In this document: positions 1-31,746 of the stretch, piece by piece
Layout of the letters: every line of letters starts with the position of its first letter
Numbering within the stretch: position 1 is the first letter of the stretch
From: Karalla daura
Lineage: Eukaryota > Chordata > Actinopteri > Chaetodontiformes > Leiognathidae
NCBI GenBank assembly: GCA_029224185.1
Contig: CM055188.1
Span: 21,426,497-21,490,496, forward strand
DNA length: 64,000 nt
Reading direction: 5' to 3'
Made by a program: the position numbers and the translations under genes
Notes under the pieces: generated by a model
What the model saw: only the letters and a program-made list of their open reading frames with translations
Databases searched by the model: none
What the model was told of the DNA's origin: nothing

Positions 1-922
1 ATAGCAGCATATTTTCACAGTTTAAGACAAATAAACTGTAACTGTGCTTGAAAAAGCAACTTAACCAATAAATCTATTGTCAACTGGCAATTTTTTGTTG
101 TTGTTGTTGTTGTTATTTACTGGTTGATCAGTTACATCCACTTAGCAGTTTCAGCCATATCAACTACCAAACTGCAGAGATACTAAATACTGTGTAGCTC
201 AAATGAAAATTTGAGGCTATTTTGAAGATTGATAATTGTCTATAATTTCACATTTTACCATAAAATTTGACTTGTTCCTACTGCTGCTGAGATATCATAG
301 TGGTTCATCATTTCTGAGATTTGTTTCAGTCTATGACAAAATAAGCAGTTTGAAAACTCCACCTTGGGCTCGGCAGAAGTGATGGATGATATTCACAATT
401 TTTGACACTTTATGGACAAAAATGATTAAGCGATTAATCAAGAATGTAATCTACAGAATGATCACTAATGAAAGTTCTGATTAGCTGCGGTCCAGTTCCA
501 CATATCATTATGTCTGGACTCTCCCTTCTGTCTCATGCCATAACAGAAAAAGTCTACGTTCTCTTAATTAACACCTGACAGAGGGAAAGTGGAAGAGTTA
601 ATTGTGATATAGGCATAAAAGCTTGCAGCTGGCCAGACATACACAAATACTGGTTTGTCAGCCAAAGCTGCACCGGGGGTATCTGTACCAGAGGAATAAT
701 TTCCCTGGGTCTATTCTATGCTCGTTTCATATCTCTGACCTTTCCTGGTTCACCTCTCACATTGTTTCTACTTGCTAAAAAGTAATGTATTTTTTTTTTG
801 TTTGCTGTGCTGTTCTGTCTCCTGTCTCGTTTCTGGGGTGATATTCTAGCCTCTTTTCATACCCTCTTCCTCCCCCTTCTGCTCTCTCTTTGCCCCCTCT
901 CCCTCCTCTTTCCCTCTCTCAG
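1..922 (+). other. tafa4: TAFA4 intron upstream of the start-codon exon
   Basis: Because an acceptor sits one base before the ATG exon, this stretch is the 3' end of an intron that begins left of the window. It contains a (TTG)n run at about 94-114, AT-rich sequence, and a pyrimidine tract from about 855 to 922. I see no exon in it. Confidence depends on the inferred upstream non-coding exon. Confidence 0.6.
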
Positions 923-923
923 G

Positions 924-21301
<20,378 letters not shown>

Positions 21302-21965
21302 CAAGAGAACCACTGAGCCACGAGAAAACCTGAAACTCTCCATGTGGAAAGGATGGATGACTCACACATATTTACTGTACGATGGGGAAATTACGGAGGA
21401 AAGACTGCTGTCAGGCGATCCATCACAAAACAATGTGATAAAATGTTCTCATCACAAACTGTGTACACTCGTTGACATGGAGCCACATATTAAGCGTACT
21501 GTGTACAGTACGTTGGTTGCTGAGACCAATGGCCTACAATCATGGACACCCAGGGTACATCTGGACTCAAATGGACTCTTCTTTTCCAAAAATGGACGTG
21601 TGGATTGATCTACAAAAATGGTCAATATCCTACACTGACAAAAGCATTTCAAAGTATATATTTCAACAAAGCCTTTGTGGATGGTTGTGAGATGTGAGGG
21701 CGCTACTGCACTCACAGTGCTGCTGGACACAGTCCAGACCTGCCGTCAATATGTAGAGCTCACACTGGGGACAGTCGGAGCTGATTTGGGAGAAATGAAA
21801 GAGATAGAAACTCATAATTAGCAAATAGCAAATTAGCATCAAATTGCTCTTGTGGGTCAAGTCGCTACCATGAAGACTGTTCTGCGGGAAGTCATTTTGC
21901 AGTTCTAATTAGGAATTGCAGTGTAGGATCATAACAGCATATTAAAAATTCATGTAAGATGTTTG
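21302..21965 (+). other. tafa4: TAFA4 3' UTR (end uncertain)
   Basis: Sequence after the VTR stop. The first plausible poly(A) hexamer I see is ATTAAA at 21941-21946, followed by GT- and T-rich sequence (TAAGATGTTTGC and onward). That would make a 3' UTR of about 0.65 kb. No canonical AATAAA was found nearby, so the real end could be further right. Confidence 0.4.
21941..21946 (+). terminator. Candidate poly(A) signal ATTAAA for TAFA4
   Basis: This is the commonest variant hexamer, placed about 640 nt after the stop codon, with T/GT-rich sequence following. Such hexamers occur often by chance in AT-rich DNA. Confidence 0.25.
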
Positions 21966-23570
21966 CACTAGTTGAAACCATTTGGGAATGTTTTGTTTTT
22001 CTAGCTATTGCCCATCTTTTGCTGTGGAGGTCACAATGAATTGAAGGTGTGCATTTTGTAAACTGTCTGACACTTAAAGTAGATAAATATATACATATAT
22101 ATATCTATGAATATATCATGTCCCATTACTCCTGAGTAGTTATTGGTTAAAAGTGGCTCCAACTATTGAGCCTTGCTTACATCCAGCTTGGCAAAATACT
22201 AACAAAGTGTGATTCACCCATCTCATTTTTGCTCAGAAACATTTTCAGGCTCAGCCTTCAAAGTTCTATATCTCTGATCTATATTATATTCATTATGTGA
22301 CATCTCTTATGTTAACTGTTAAAAGGAGGCCCATAAAATGTTCAAACAAGGAAGATGCACTGTCCTTATTTCATTGTGTAACTTTAGTAGGAACTCTTTT
22401 GTTAAGGTCTGTCTTTGAGAATGGTGTGAAAACAAACAAACACAAAGTTGTTCAAGGGTTTATAACTTCCATTAGTAGGAGATATAGTATATATTTATGT
22501 GCACATAAGCCATTGATTGTCTTCACAATGCCCCTTAACATCAGTGCTTCAGTGAGATATACTAAAATAATTGGTACTGATAATGGCAGCACAGCCCATT
22601 GCAAACATGTCTTTTTTTTCCCTTCAGGGTCTGATCATTAGTGCACACCAGTACAATGGTGTAGTTCCCCAAACAACCAGCCTCACATCTCTCAATTATC
22701 TCTGTCCATTCTCTTCCTCGTACTACCCTTTACTTTGAATCTCACACGTACTCTGTCATGAAATCTCTCAGTCTGGCACTACACTTCATTCTATACAAAA
22801 AAGATAGCACAGTAAAAAATAGTTTTCATACCGTCCCACACACTGTATTTTTATTCCTCAGCTTGTGTGAGTATGCTGCCTCTTGCCCCCTTGCTTTCCA
22901 AATCTGTTTTCCTCCCTCTCCTAAATGTGAGTCTTTCTCGCGCTGCATCTGTCCGCCTCTCTGATATGTGAATGTGTTGGGTCAGTGTGCCCAGGGGTTA
23001 GCCCACTGGGGGCTGCTTCTCTGCGAAGAGAGCCTCTGCTTTCAGACAAGCTTCTACGTGAGCTATGATAAATCTGTGGGAGCTGAGCCGCTGCTTCTCC
23101 AGCTCCAGTGTTGAGCTCTGAGCCGGAGGGAGCTGGGGGACAGCAGGGCTACCAGTGGCAGGCAGCTCCATTCCCTCATTACGGAGAGGCCTGGATAGCA
23201 CTGGGCTTCTCTCGGGACCACTGACATGGAATATTTTTAGGCCTACAGTGCGGCACTGCAGTTAGGCCAGTCACACCACAGTGCCCTCTTTCCTTGAGCA
23301 CTGTCTCAGCAGCAATGGACCACTTTGAGATGGGATACCGTGACATTCAGAAACTCAGTGTGCACACAAGCGGATTCACATCTATTCACATAAACGCACA
23401 TTTTTAAATTTTCAGCAGACTCCTGCCCACCCATTCACACCCACATGGGAGGTCTGGAATCGGCAGAGCAACTGAAAAGCCTTAATTACAGCCAACATAC
23501 GGCAAAATGTCTCCAGAGCCATGCAACATCAAATCATATGGGGGGTGGAGGCTCTGTTTCTTTTCCTTTC

Positions 23571-23572
23571 CC

Positions 23573-23626
<54 letters not shown>

Positions 23627-23627
23627 A
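23571..23627 (+). repeat. (CT)n microsatellite
   Basis: Near-pure CT repeat of about 57 bp; the minus-strand reading produces an Arg-Glu repeat frame that is not a gene. Confidence 0.95.
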
Positions 23628-25722
23628 CTCCCCAGAGGTTTGTTGTTGTAGAGATGAGCCCGGTGCTTTGCTCCCTCCGTCCTACATTGCTCTCTGCAGA
23701 ATCAATATTTGAGGACAATTTGCACTGCGCTGCTCCCTGGTGGCTGGGGTTTGATGCTGCAACTCCACCTTCACTTCCGACCACAATTAGACCTGCCAGG
23801 GACAGATTCACAGCTTGTCTCAGGTCACCACTATTTAACAAGAAAATCTGCGAAGTGCGCCGGACATATATTTACAGCTGCTGTGCAGGCTGTCCAGCCC
23901 TGCAGCAAAGCAGACACATTCCTTCGCCTTTGCCAATTTATGAGAAGGAAGATGACTGAACTCACTAAGAGGCCTCAAGGTATCTTGGAGGGATTTCATA
24001 TTACCATATTCACCTTTAATGAGATGTTACATGGCATGCAAATTTAACAGGCATCAGTGCCTATCCACAGGTTAATACATCGTTCATTCAAGGGGCAAAA
24101 AGCCCTTGAAACCTTCCTCCAACATCACTGTCATCAAAGATAATGAAAGACATCCAGTCACTTTATGGACTGTGTCAGCAGAAACATTCTCAAGTGCAAA
24201 AAAAACAAAAAAAAATCTTCCCAACAACAGGAAGGGGATCTGTCTGCAGTGTGTCAACAGGCGTGTAACATTCTGCATGTCCCACTGAGAGCGGCTGCTT
24301 TGATCTCTATGGGTTAGCAACTGGTGGTACTCCGAGGTCAGGCCCCACTGTGGCAAACAAGCAGAATTGAGTGTGTGACTGGAGAATAACATGGTAATGA
24401 AGGAAGATGGGCAGCTTGACTGAAAGTTGAAAACAGAAGATGGATGAGCTTCTTGAAAAAACAGAGATAAAGAGGTACAGCTATAATGTTTGAGGGAGGG
24501 TGTTTGTCTGAAGAGTATTTTAAGTATGTCTATGTTTATGCGCAGAGTCTGGGTGGCTCCTGAGAGGCCACTTGATTTGCCTCCAACGGTCCATCATCAC
24601 ACTTGTCTGCAATTCATACAATCGGTACATAGAAAGGGAAAAATAAACGGATGAAACACCGTTGTCTTGGCTTATGCATCATCCTTTGTCAAGTCCAATT
24701 TGTATTAGCCTCCAGCCATATCCGGGAAAATATGGGTTCAGGATTCATGTTCAGTGAGACTGGTAATCTACAGATGAAGTAAGTCTGTCAGAGGCAGAGA
24801 GATGTGTGACAACTTGAGTCTGTTCCAAAAAAAAAAGAAAGAAAGAAAAAAAAAGAGCTTTTCTATTGTAGAGGAAACAGGCTCCAAGTCCTACTGTCTG
24901 AAACTGACATTGATTTAATATAAGTCAAAGGGAGATTAGCTGATGAAGAAGATCTGATCAGTTTCATTTGTGCCAGATGGCAGACACTGGTCCTGTCACT
25001 GTCACTTCAAAGGGAACAAATCAACTCAAACCAAAATGTTTCTTAAAGAGATCAAATCTCCAACCAAAAATCCATGACATATAATTACTCCAATGGGCTC
25101 AGTACGCACAAATGCTCTCAGAAATGCATCAGTCAAACTCCTGCTAATTGTTTTCAGGCCTTTAATCATCGCTCAACTCACTTGAGAACACAAAGCAGCC
25201 AGTCCGTTTCCCTCAGTATTCTGGTGCAGTGCTTTAGATGACTGAAACACAGTCACATGATTTTTTATTGGCGACCACAGCCAGTTAGCCATCAGGTGAT
25301 GGTGTGCGGATTAATTTCATTAGCTCCACTCTCTTACACAGCATAGAATATGCGACAAAAAACACCACAACACAGCCCATTAAAATTCAATGAAACCAAG
25401 CAAAAAAGGGCAAACAATCAAAAGTCTCTTTAATATTCATTTTGCGACAGGCCTGCGTCGGGCCGATATTGACGGTGGAGTGAACGGGGGATTCATTAAC
25501 ATCTTCTCCCTCATTGCTTCCTTTTGCTGAGCCGTTCCTTGCTGCGTCGTCAAACTCACTTATCTCTCTGAAGCAATTAGCCACTAGAGGCTCCATTGAC
25601 CTGAGCCTTTGTTAGACTAACAGGCTACATTAGCATGACCGTCGCCTGGCAGTCTTGGCAATGCATGTGTTGCAGTCAATGTGAGCAGCACTGATAAAGG
25701 GGAGCCCTGCAGTGTGCATGGC

Positions 25723-25726
<4 letters not shown>

Positions 25727-25770
<44 letters not shown>
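25727..25770 (+). repeat. (GT)n microsatellite
   Basis: 22 uninterrupted TG units. Confidence 0.95.
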
Positions 25771-25772
<2 letters not shown>

Positions 25773-28369
25773 GGAAGGCCAGGAGTTACATATATGCATA
25801 CGAACTAATAGCTACCACTAAGCCATCTCCATTGAGGTTTGTGTGTGTGTGTGCATGTGCTTCTGCACGTTGGGGTGTGAATAACTGAACAGTCAGTGTA
25901 AGCAATTCATATTTGTGTGTAAATTTAATTTTGTCTGCCTTTATGCTATGACATGCAAAAAAGCCCCGGATGCACAGCAACACAGATAATATAAACAGCA
26001 GCTATCAGACACTAGCAATATACATTTTCATACACAATATCTCCATTATATAATCTGATATGTGGTGCACTCGCAGTGACAGATTTAATTTTACTCACCA
26101 ATGCTATGAGCTTACACTCACATACACATGGAATATGCAATATGATAAGTTGCAGAGCATGTGGAGGAAAAATGCTTTTCTTGCTGTCACCTCTAAGCAT
26201 AACAACAGCGACTACAGTGTGGCGTGTGGCCTGTGGCTCTCATCTCATGGTATGGGAACAGTGCTATTTAAAGCCTATTTTTAATTCGATTAAATTGAAT
26301 TTAAATGACTGTCACACTGTTTTCAAGCCAACCATGTACTGTAGCGAGCTCCATGACGTGTGAGAACACAACAGAAGGAAAACATTAAGATGACAGAAAT
26401 ATGAATAACTATGTGACAAACAGCCTCCATTTATGCTAAGTAGAGAAATAACCTACTAGTAAGTATTTCAGTGTTTATCCCAATGACAACAACAGCTAAG
26501 TTTGCATGCATTATTCATAATTAATTATCCAAATGTGCTACTCCTTCCTTATTTACCAAATTAATGGTTTGTTTGCATGAGAAATGTCGCCTGTCTGGTA
26601 CGTTGGGTGCGGAAACGGCATCCTCATAAATTTCCCTGGCAGGTGAGGTATGGAGAGAGTGATGAGATAGAACACGGGAGGATCAAACACACAAAAGCCA
26701 TTAGTTCCGCTGGCTCTGTGGCCCGCTGCTACAACTTAAGAATCATCACGAGCAGAGACCTCACAAGTTTTTCTATGTTGTAGTACTTGTGATATAATCG
26801 GGAGCCAAACTCTCGCTCCAGTCACCCCTGATGAGCTGGCCTCCGTCTCTGCTTGCATTTGAAACACCTTCTGTGAGCTAAATCAAGATCCTGTGGCTTT
26901 CTATCCACCGTCAAAACTAAGTGGGCGCCTGCTGCTGCACTGGATAGTGCCTTATTATTAATGGTCGCTTGCAGTAATTGTCAATTATTGTCATAGCTAT
27001 GGTTGTAAAACAGAGAGTGTTGTGTCTCAACAGGTGAGTCACCAGCTCTTCTACAAACTGAGCTCTCATGGTCCTTTTCACATGTGATAACCTCACCTAA
27101 CAGTTTCCAACACTATTGGATGGAAACTATTAAAAAAGAAAACAGGTATTCATGCACAAAAGATTCAGTCCCAGACAAAACTCAGAATAGCTAAATGTAA
27201 ATGTCAATAAAAAACAATATTGAAGTGTGACAGGCTCAAAACTGGCGTGGGTTTTATTTAAAATTCTAGACACAGTCTTAAAAAAAAAAAAAACGAACAA
27301 AGAAAAAATACAGTGTAATGGCATTGCTTATTTAATGCTGCTTGCTGCCTTTAACAGACAGACTGAGGTCAAGTGATTGATGAGTTAGGAGGATGGACAG
27401 GGACAAGGCTGGATCAAAGCAAAGTGGTTTAGTGCTCCAAAAGCCCCAGGATCACTGTGTGTCAGTTGGTTTTTAGTAAATTAATTAACCATGACTTTGT
27501 TTCAGAAATGCATCACTTCTGTGAAATAAATCACCGGGGTCCTGCATTATTAGTTGATGTTGTGGCCTGTAATCCTGTTTATTTTGTTCCCACATGATAG
27601 ATTTTTCTCAATAATGCTAGGTCTCATTAAAAAACACAAACTAACTGGAAAACAGAGAACCTGAGGGTACGTTCTACAAGAATATAGGAGAACTAGTTGG
27701 TTTTTGGGTCTCTGTGCAAAATATAATGAAGCTGCCATCTACAGTTTAATTCAGCCATGGTCAGTGCCGGTGGCAGTTATTTTAGGCGGCAGAAATTACT
27801 ATGAACAAGCTGAGAAGAATCGACATGAGCATGTTTTGTAGATATGGTAGGAAAAACCTCACTATAGCAATGTTGCACATTTTTCATGGAGGATTGTTTT
27901 TTTTTTGCCATGCAAATTATTATTCTTGATGAAGTTACGAAATAGTTCAAATTCTTGTAGCAAGCAGTCTACAGCAGTAACTAATTTATCAGAAAATAAC
28001 TTCTATGACAATATCTGATATAGAAAAACCAAGTAGAGGAACTTACAGTAAGAGACTGTATTGCACAGCCATCATAGAAGCGAGACTACAGCTCTCTCTA
28101 ATGGTTTTCAAAGTGTAACTATGGTATGTGTTGCAAACAAAAGAACAGGTGAGCTTTTAGAATAATGGAGGCTTAAAGCCTTCCACCCCACGCAGCAGGA
28201 CAAGTCCATTTAGCTCAGAAAATGGACAAAAAAACTCTTCTTGAGTGTTTCACAAAAACTTATTTAAAGAAAAAAATCCTGAGATGTACAAGTTATATTG
28301 ACACACAGGCATGCAGGTAGAATATGTTTACAGTGTATGTATTTTGTGTGCATGTGCGTGTGCGTGTGT

Positions 28370-28390
28370 TTGTGTGTGTGTGTGTGTGTG
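28370..28390 (+). repeat. (GT)n microsatellite
   Basis: Short TG repeat just upstream of the LINE fossil. Confidence 0.85.
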
Positions 28391-28691
28391 CAGAACTACT
28401 TGTACTTTCTGCATGCTGCTTTCTGCTTGCAAATCTCTGCTGACGGTGATGGGGTTTTTGGCAACAGAAGCATGTTCGAATGGACGTATTGGCTACTGAC
28501 AGCTTGGGGTTGAGTGGCAGCTGTTCTTTGCAGACCCCTGAGCAGCCTTATTTATGGACCACACTGCTCACCTCAATCTGAGAAAGGGCCCTGGAAAGCT
28601 GGTCTAAAAATTACCAATCACCACACCTGTTCAGTCATAGCACATGTGTGGTTGAAACTCAAAACAAATTTTATAACCTGAAAATGGAAAC

Positions 28692-30190
28692 TTGGTACAT
28701 AGAAGACTCCTGGAGTCAAACAGCATCTTTGAAAGACCCCAAAGAAGAGCAGCACTGTTTGTAGCTAAGCTGAAATGCTATCATTTCAGCATTGCTGCTC
28801 TGAATAAAACCAGGCTCCTTGATGAAAGGTCTCAAGCAAAAGAGGGAATGATCTACACCTGCTTGCTTCACGACTACATCTGCACAGTGTGACTGGTCAT
28901 CAGGAACACACCGTTTCTAAACAAAAAGATTAAGAGCTGCCTTGCCACACTTCTCAATATGCATGTTCAGACCCTGCTATCCGACCATGAGACTAAAGTC
29001 TAATTCTACTTGCCAATGAATGAAGTTTTCTATTGCAGCTCCCAGGGTGACAAGGTACCTCTGTACTTACCCAGTTCCATTTACCCATTAGTGAGAAGGA
29101 CACAGACCAGCACCAATAAAGGCAAAAACAATCAGGACTAATTTGATAATTACTCAGACAATATCGACCATCCATACACCATCCTGAAAAATTCCACATT
29201 CTTCCATCCATCCATCCATCTGTGGTTGCTACAGGGGCATGTCGCAATGACACAGGCATGTCACAACAACTGCTGATGGCTTTCATTGCCCTCTCCAAAG
29301 CCTTCAGCACAATGCAGAAATCTTTTATGGAATGTCCTCCTCCAGGTTGGATACCCCTAGAAATCTATGAATGGAATGACTTCTAGGGCCACAAGACTGC
29401 TGTCTTGTGGCTTACAATCCAGAAGACCTCCAGACTGTCAGTAGCAACTAAGGCATACAGCAAATTTGGTTTGACCATCACCACCACCAAAGCAGTGGTG
29501 TTGATCCATCCTCACTGTCACTGACAATCCACTGTAGTGCCATCATTCAGATATCTCAGGAGCATTCCCCCTGAAGACACTGATATTTTCAGCAACATCA
29601 AAAATTGGATACAGCAAGCACCAGCTGTATTTGGGGGGTTCAGAAAAGGGGTCTCACAGAACCACTAAGGAATTTACCAAACTGTCCCCAGAGCACTTGT
29701 AACATACACTGCCTTCAGTGGATCCTGGGGGTCACTTGCTGTGCCTCTGTGCCCCCATAGATATACTCAGGAAAATAGGCTACATAAATATTTCTACAAC
29801 CCACAGCACCTACAATGATTGGGCCTTGCCATACAGTTGCCCTATCATAAGCTACTATGGGTTTTGTATGGCCAATTATACCCAAGGCCCATACTCTGCA
29901 GGAAAAGTGACATGAAGATCAGTCAAAAGCTGCGCTTAAGAGGTACAAGATCAAGCTTGAGGTTGTGGAGAACATGCTTACTCACTGAATCACCTGCAGT
30001 GAGTTCTGCCAAGAAGGGACCCACGTTTTGGATGGGTAAACGACATCCAGAGGACAGGGAAGAAGGCTCAGGACACCCACATTTGCAAGTAACACCAACA
30101 CCACAACCACACTTAGACATATCCATATCTAGAACACAGCTTGTAGGTCCAGAAAGGGACTTTTCAGTCATCAAAAACTAAGAGCTAACA
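28692..30190 (+). mobile_element. Degenerate, internally deleted non-LTR retrotransposon (LINE), pseudogene
   Basis: Fragments of one LINE polyprotein appear in order on plus, in shifting frames with stops. Endonuclease-like: ERPQRRAALFVAKLKCYHF then IAALNKTRLLDE (28728-28892), continuing as VIRNTPFLNKK to about 28990. Reverse transcriptase: MAFIALSKAFSTMQ (about 29275-29320), KAYSKFGLTITTTKAVVLIH (about 29450-29510), SFRYLRS, then AVFGGFRKGV (to about 29660). C-terminal RYKIKLEVV (about 29940) and a zinc-finger-like NTACRSRKGLFSHQK (about 30130-30178). Intact families with these motifs (ERPERRTALVARELARYN and LTKAFDTV types, C-terminal CRSRIGLFSH) are about twice this span, and the catalytic YADD block is missing. 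This is therefore a dead, deleted copy. The exact clade was not assigned. Confidence 0.72.
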
Positions 30191-30493
30191 GAAATGGATG
30201 CATCAGATTCAGTGGTCAACCACTGATGTGTGTGTGTGAGTTCTGTGTTGTATGCCTATGTGACTATATGCATGACTTCAATCCCCCAAACCATATTTTG
30301 AATACAAATGTGATTTATTATGTTTGCAAAGATATTGAAATAATAGTGCCCACATAACTATAGGGTCACACGTTTATGAATGAGTCAATGGTGATGAAGA
30401 AAATGATCATCATGAACTAATTATTATTATTGAAAAACAAAATAAAACACAAAACATGAGGCATCAAGGAAGAGAGGAGTTTATATATTAAAG

Positions 30494-30634
30494 TCATGTC
30501 TCATTTGTCCACCTGTAATACTGCTGCTGCTGCTGCGGTGGAACAGGCTTTCCGATGCACATTTCTACATCCTCCTGAGTGAGGCTGCACATCTGCCGGG
30601 AGTAGCAGCCAGATGCCGTGCCCTCAGCCAGACC
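30494..30634 (-). other. GC-rich patch with a 46-codon minus-strand open frame ending in a Gln run
   Basis: Between a stop at 30637-30635 and one at 30496-30494 the minus strand is open. It reads GLAEGTASGCYSRQMCSLTQ, then EDVEMCIGKPVPP, five Gln and YYRWTNET. No start fits well, and no strong acceptor precedes it. I do not recognise it. The flanking 30530-30780 is GC-rich relative to its neighbours. Most likely chance or regulatory. Confidence 0.12.
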
Positions 30635-31705
30635 TCAGCCCAGACGACAAGCTCTACAGGCACAGACTGGCGTCTCTGATGCCACTCTGCCCTGCTTGCC
30701 CTCACAGCTTAGGGCTATCGGCCTCTGCGGCAGCCTCCGTGCCAGCCTGACAGATGCCCTGTCACTGCAGATGTGAGTGGCGTGAGGGTGGCAGAGGGAC
30801 GGCTGAATAGAGTTAAATCACTGTGTAATCAGCATGGGAGGTGATGGGGGCTCAGCGGGCACGCAAACATTTACAATTGGCCAGGCAGTCCTTGTAAACA
30901 GGAGTGGTTGTACAAAAGAGGCAGGTTGAATAATTGATAGGATGTAAGAGGATCTGGCTTTGGGGGATTTTGGAGCATTGATTCTGGCAAAGAAAGAGGG
31001 AGCACGATTGGAGAGAGAGAGGCTTTCCTGGTGCTAACCTTTATTAATGCAATTCTCTTGCCTTTAACCCTCATCTTGTGCAGGCTTGGTCATTCTGCAG
31101 TTGCCAGGTCTAGTTTTTTTTCACTCTGCTTCCATTCCTTTTCAGTATCTCTCTCTCTCTATCTCTCTCATGTTCTCCTTTAGTAATACTTCTCTGTGTG
31201 AAAAGGTGGGTCAACTATCATGCCTGAGCATGATGACAGTGTAGCCAGAGAGAAACAAAGGAGCATATGTCTACAAAGAACATGATGGAAAAGACAGAAA
31301 TTATAAAATAAGGATGAAGCAGGACAAATGGCGCAAGAAAAGAAGAGAGAAGTGATAAAGGACAGACAGGAAGAGGATAGGGAGATAACAAGGAGAAAAG
31401 AAATTTCACTCTGTCAGTTAAAAGGGTGAAGAGAGGAACACTGTCACAGCTAAACATTTCATTCTGTTCGCCTCTGGCATAAAATGTCAGAAAACAACTA
31501 ATATAAGTGAGTGAGGTTTCCTCACATTACCTGGATGAAAGTCATTAATAATCTGCTCTCACACAGATACACATACACACATGCACATGCACCATTGATG
31601 CCGTGGTAACCCTTTCATCTCACCAGCTGCAGGGCTCATAAAATACGCTGATATAAATAAATTCGCCAGCCTGGTTTCAAGCCTTAGTCTGCTGAAAAAC
31701 ATATT

Positions 31706-31746
31706 CACACACACACACACACACATACACACACACACACACACAC
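31706..31746 (+). repeat. (CA)n microsatellite
   Basis: CA repeat with one TA interruption. Confidence 0.95.

Larger units (their letters stand above)
21966..28691. other. Intergenic region between TAFA4 and TAFA1, part 1
   Basis: No gene recognised. Holds a (CT)n tract (23571-23627), a GT repeat (25727-25770), a candidate conserved non-coding block (25420-25640) and AT-rich DNA. Open frames of 119-150 residues around 23480-23960 run through the CT repeat and are not credible. Confidence 0.7.

Noticed and set aside
23482..23959. Overlapping 119- and 150-codon frames on both strands.
   Set aside because: Both run through the (CT)n repeat, giving Ser-Leu or Arg-Glu repeats; artefactual.
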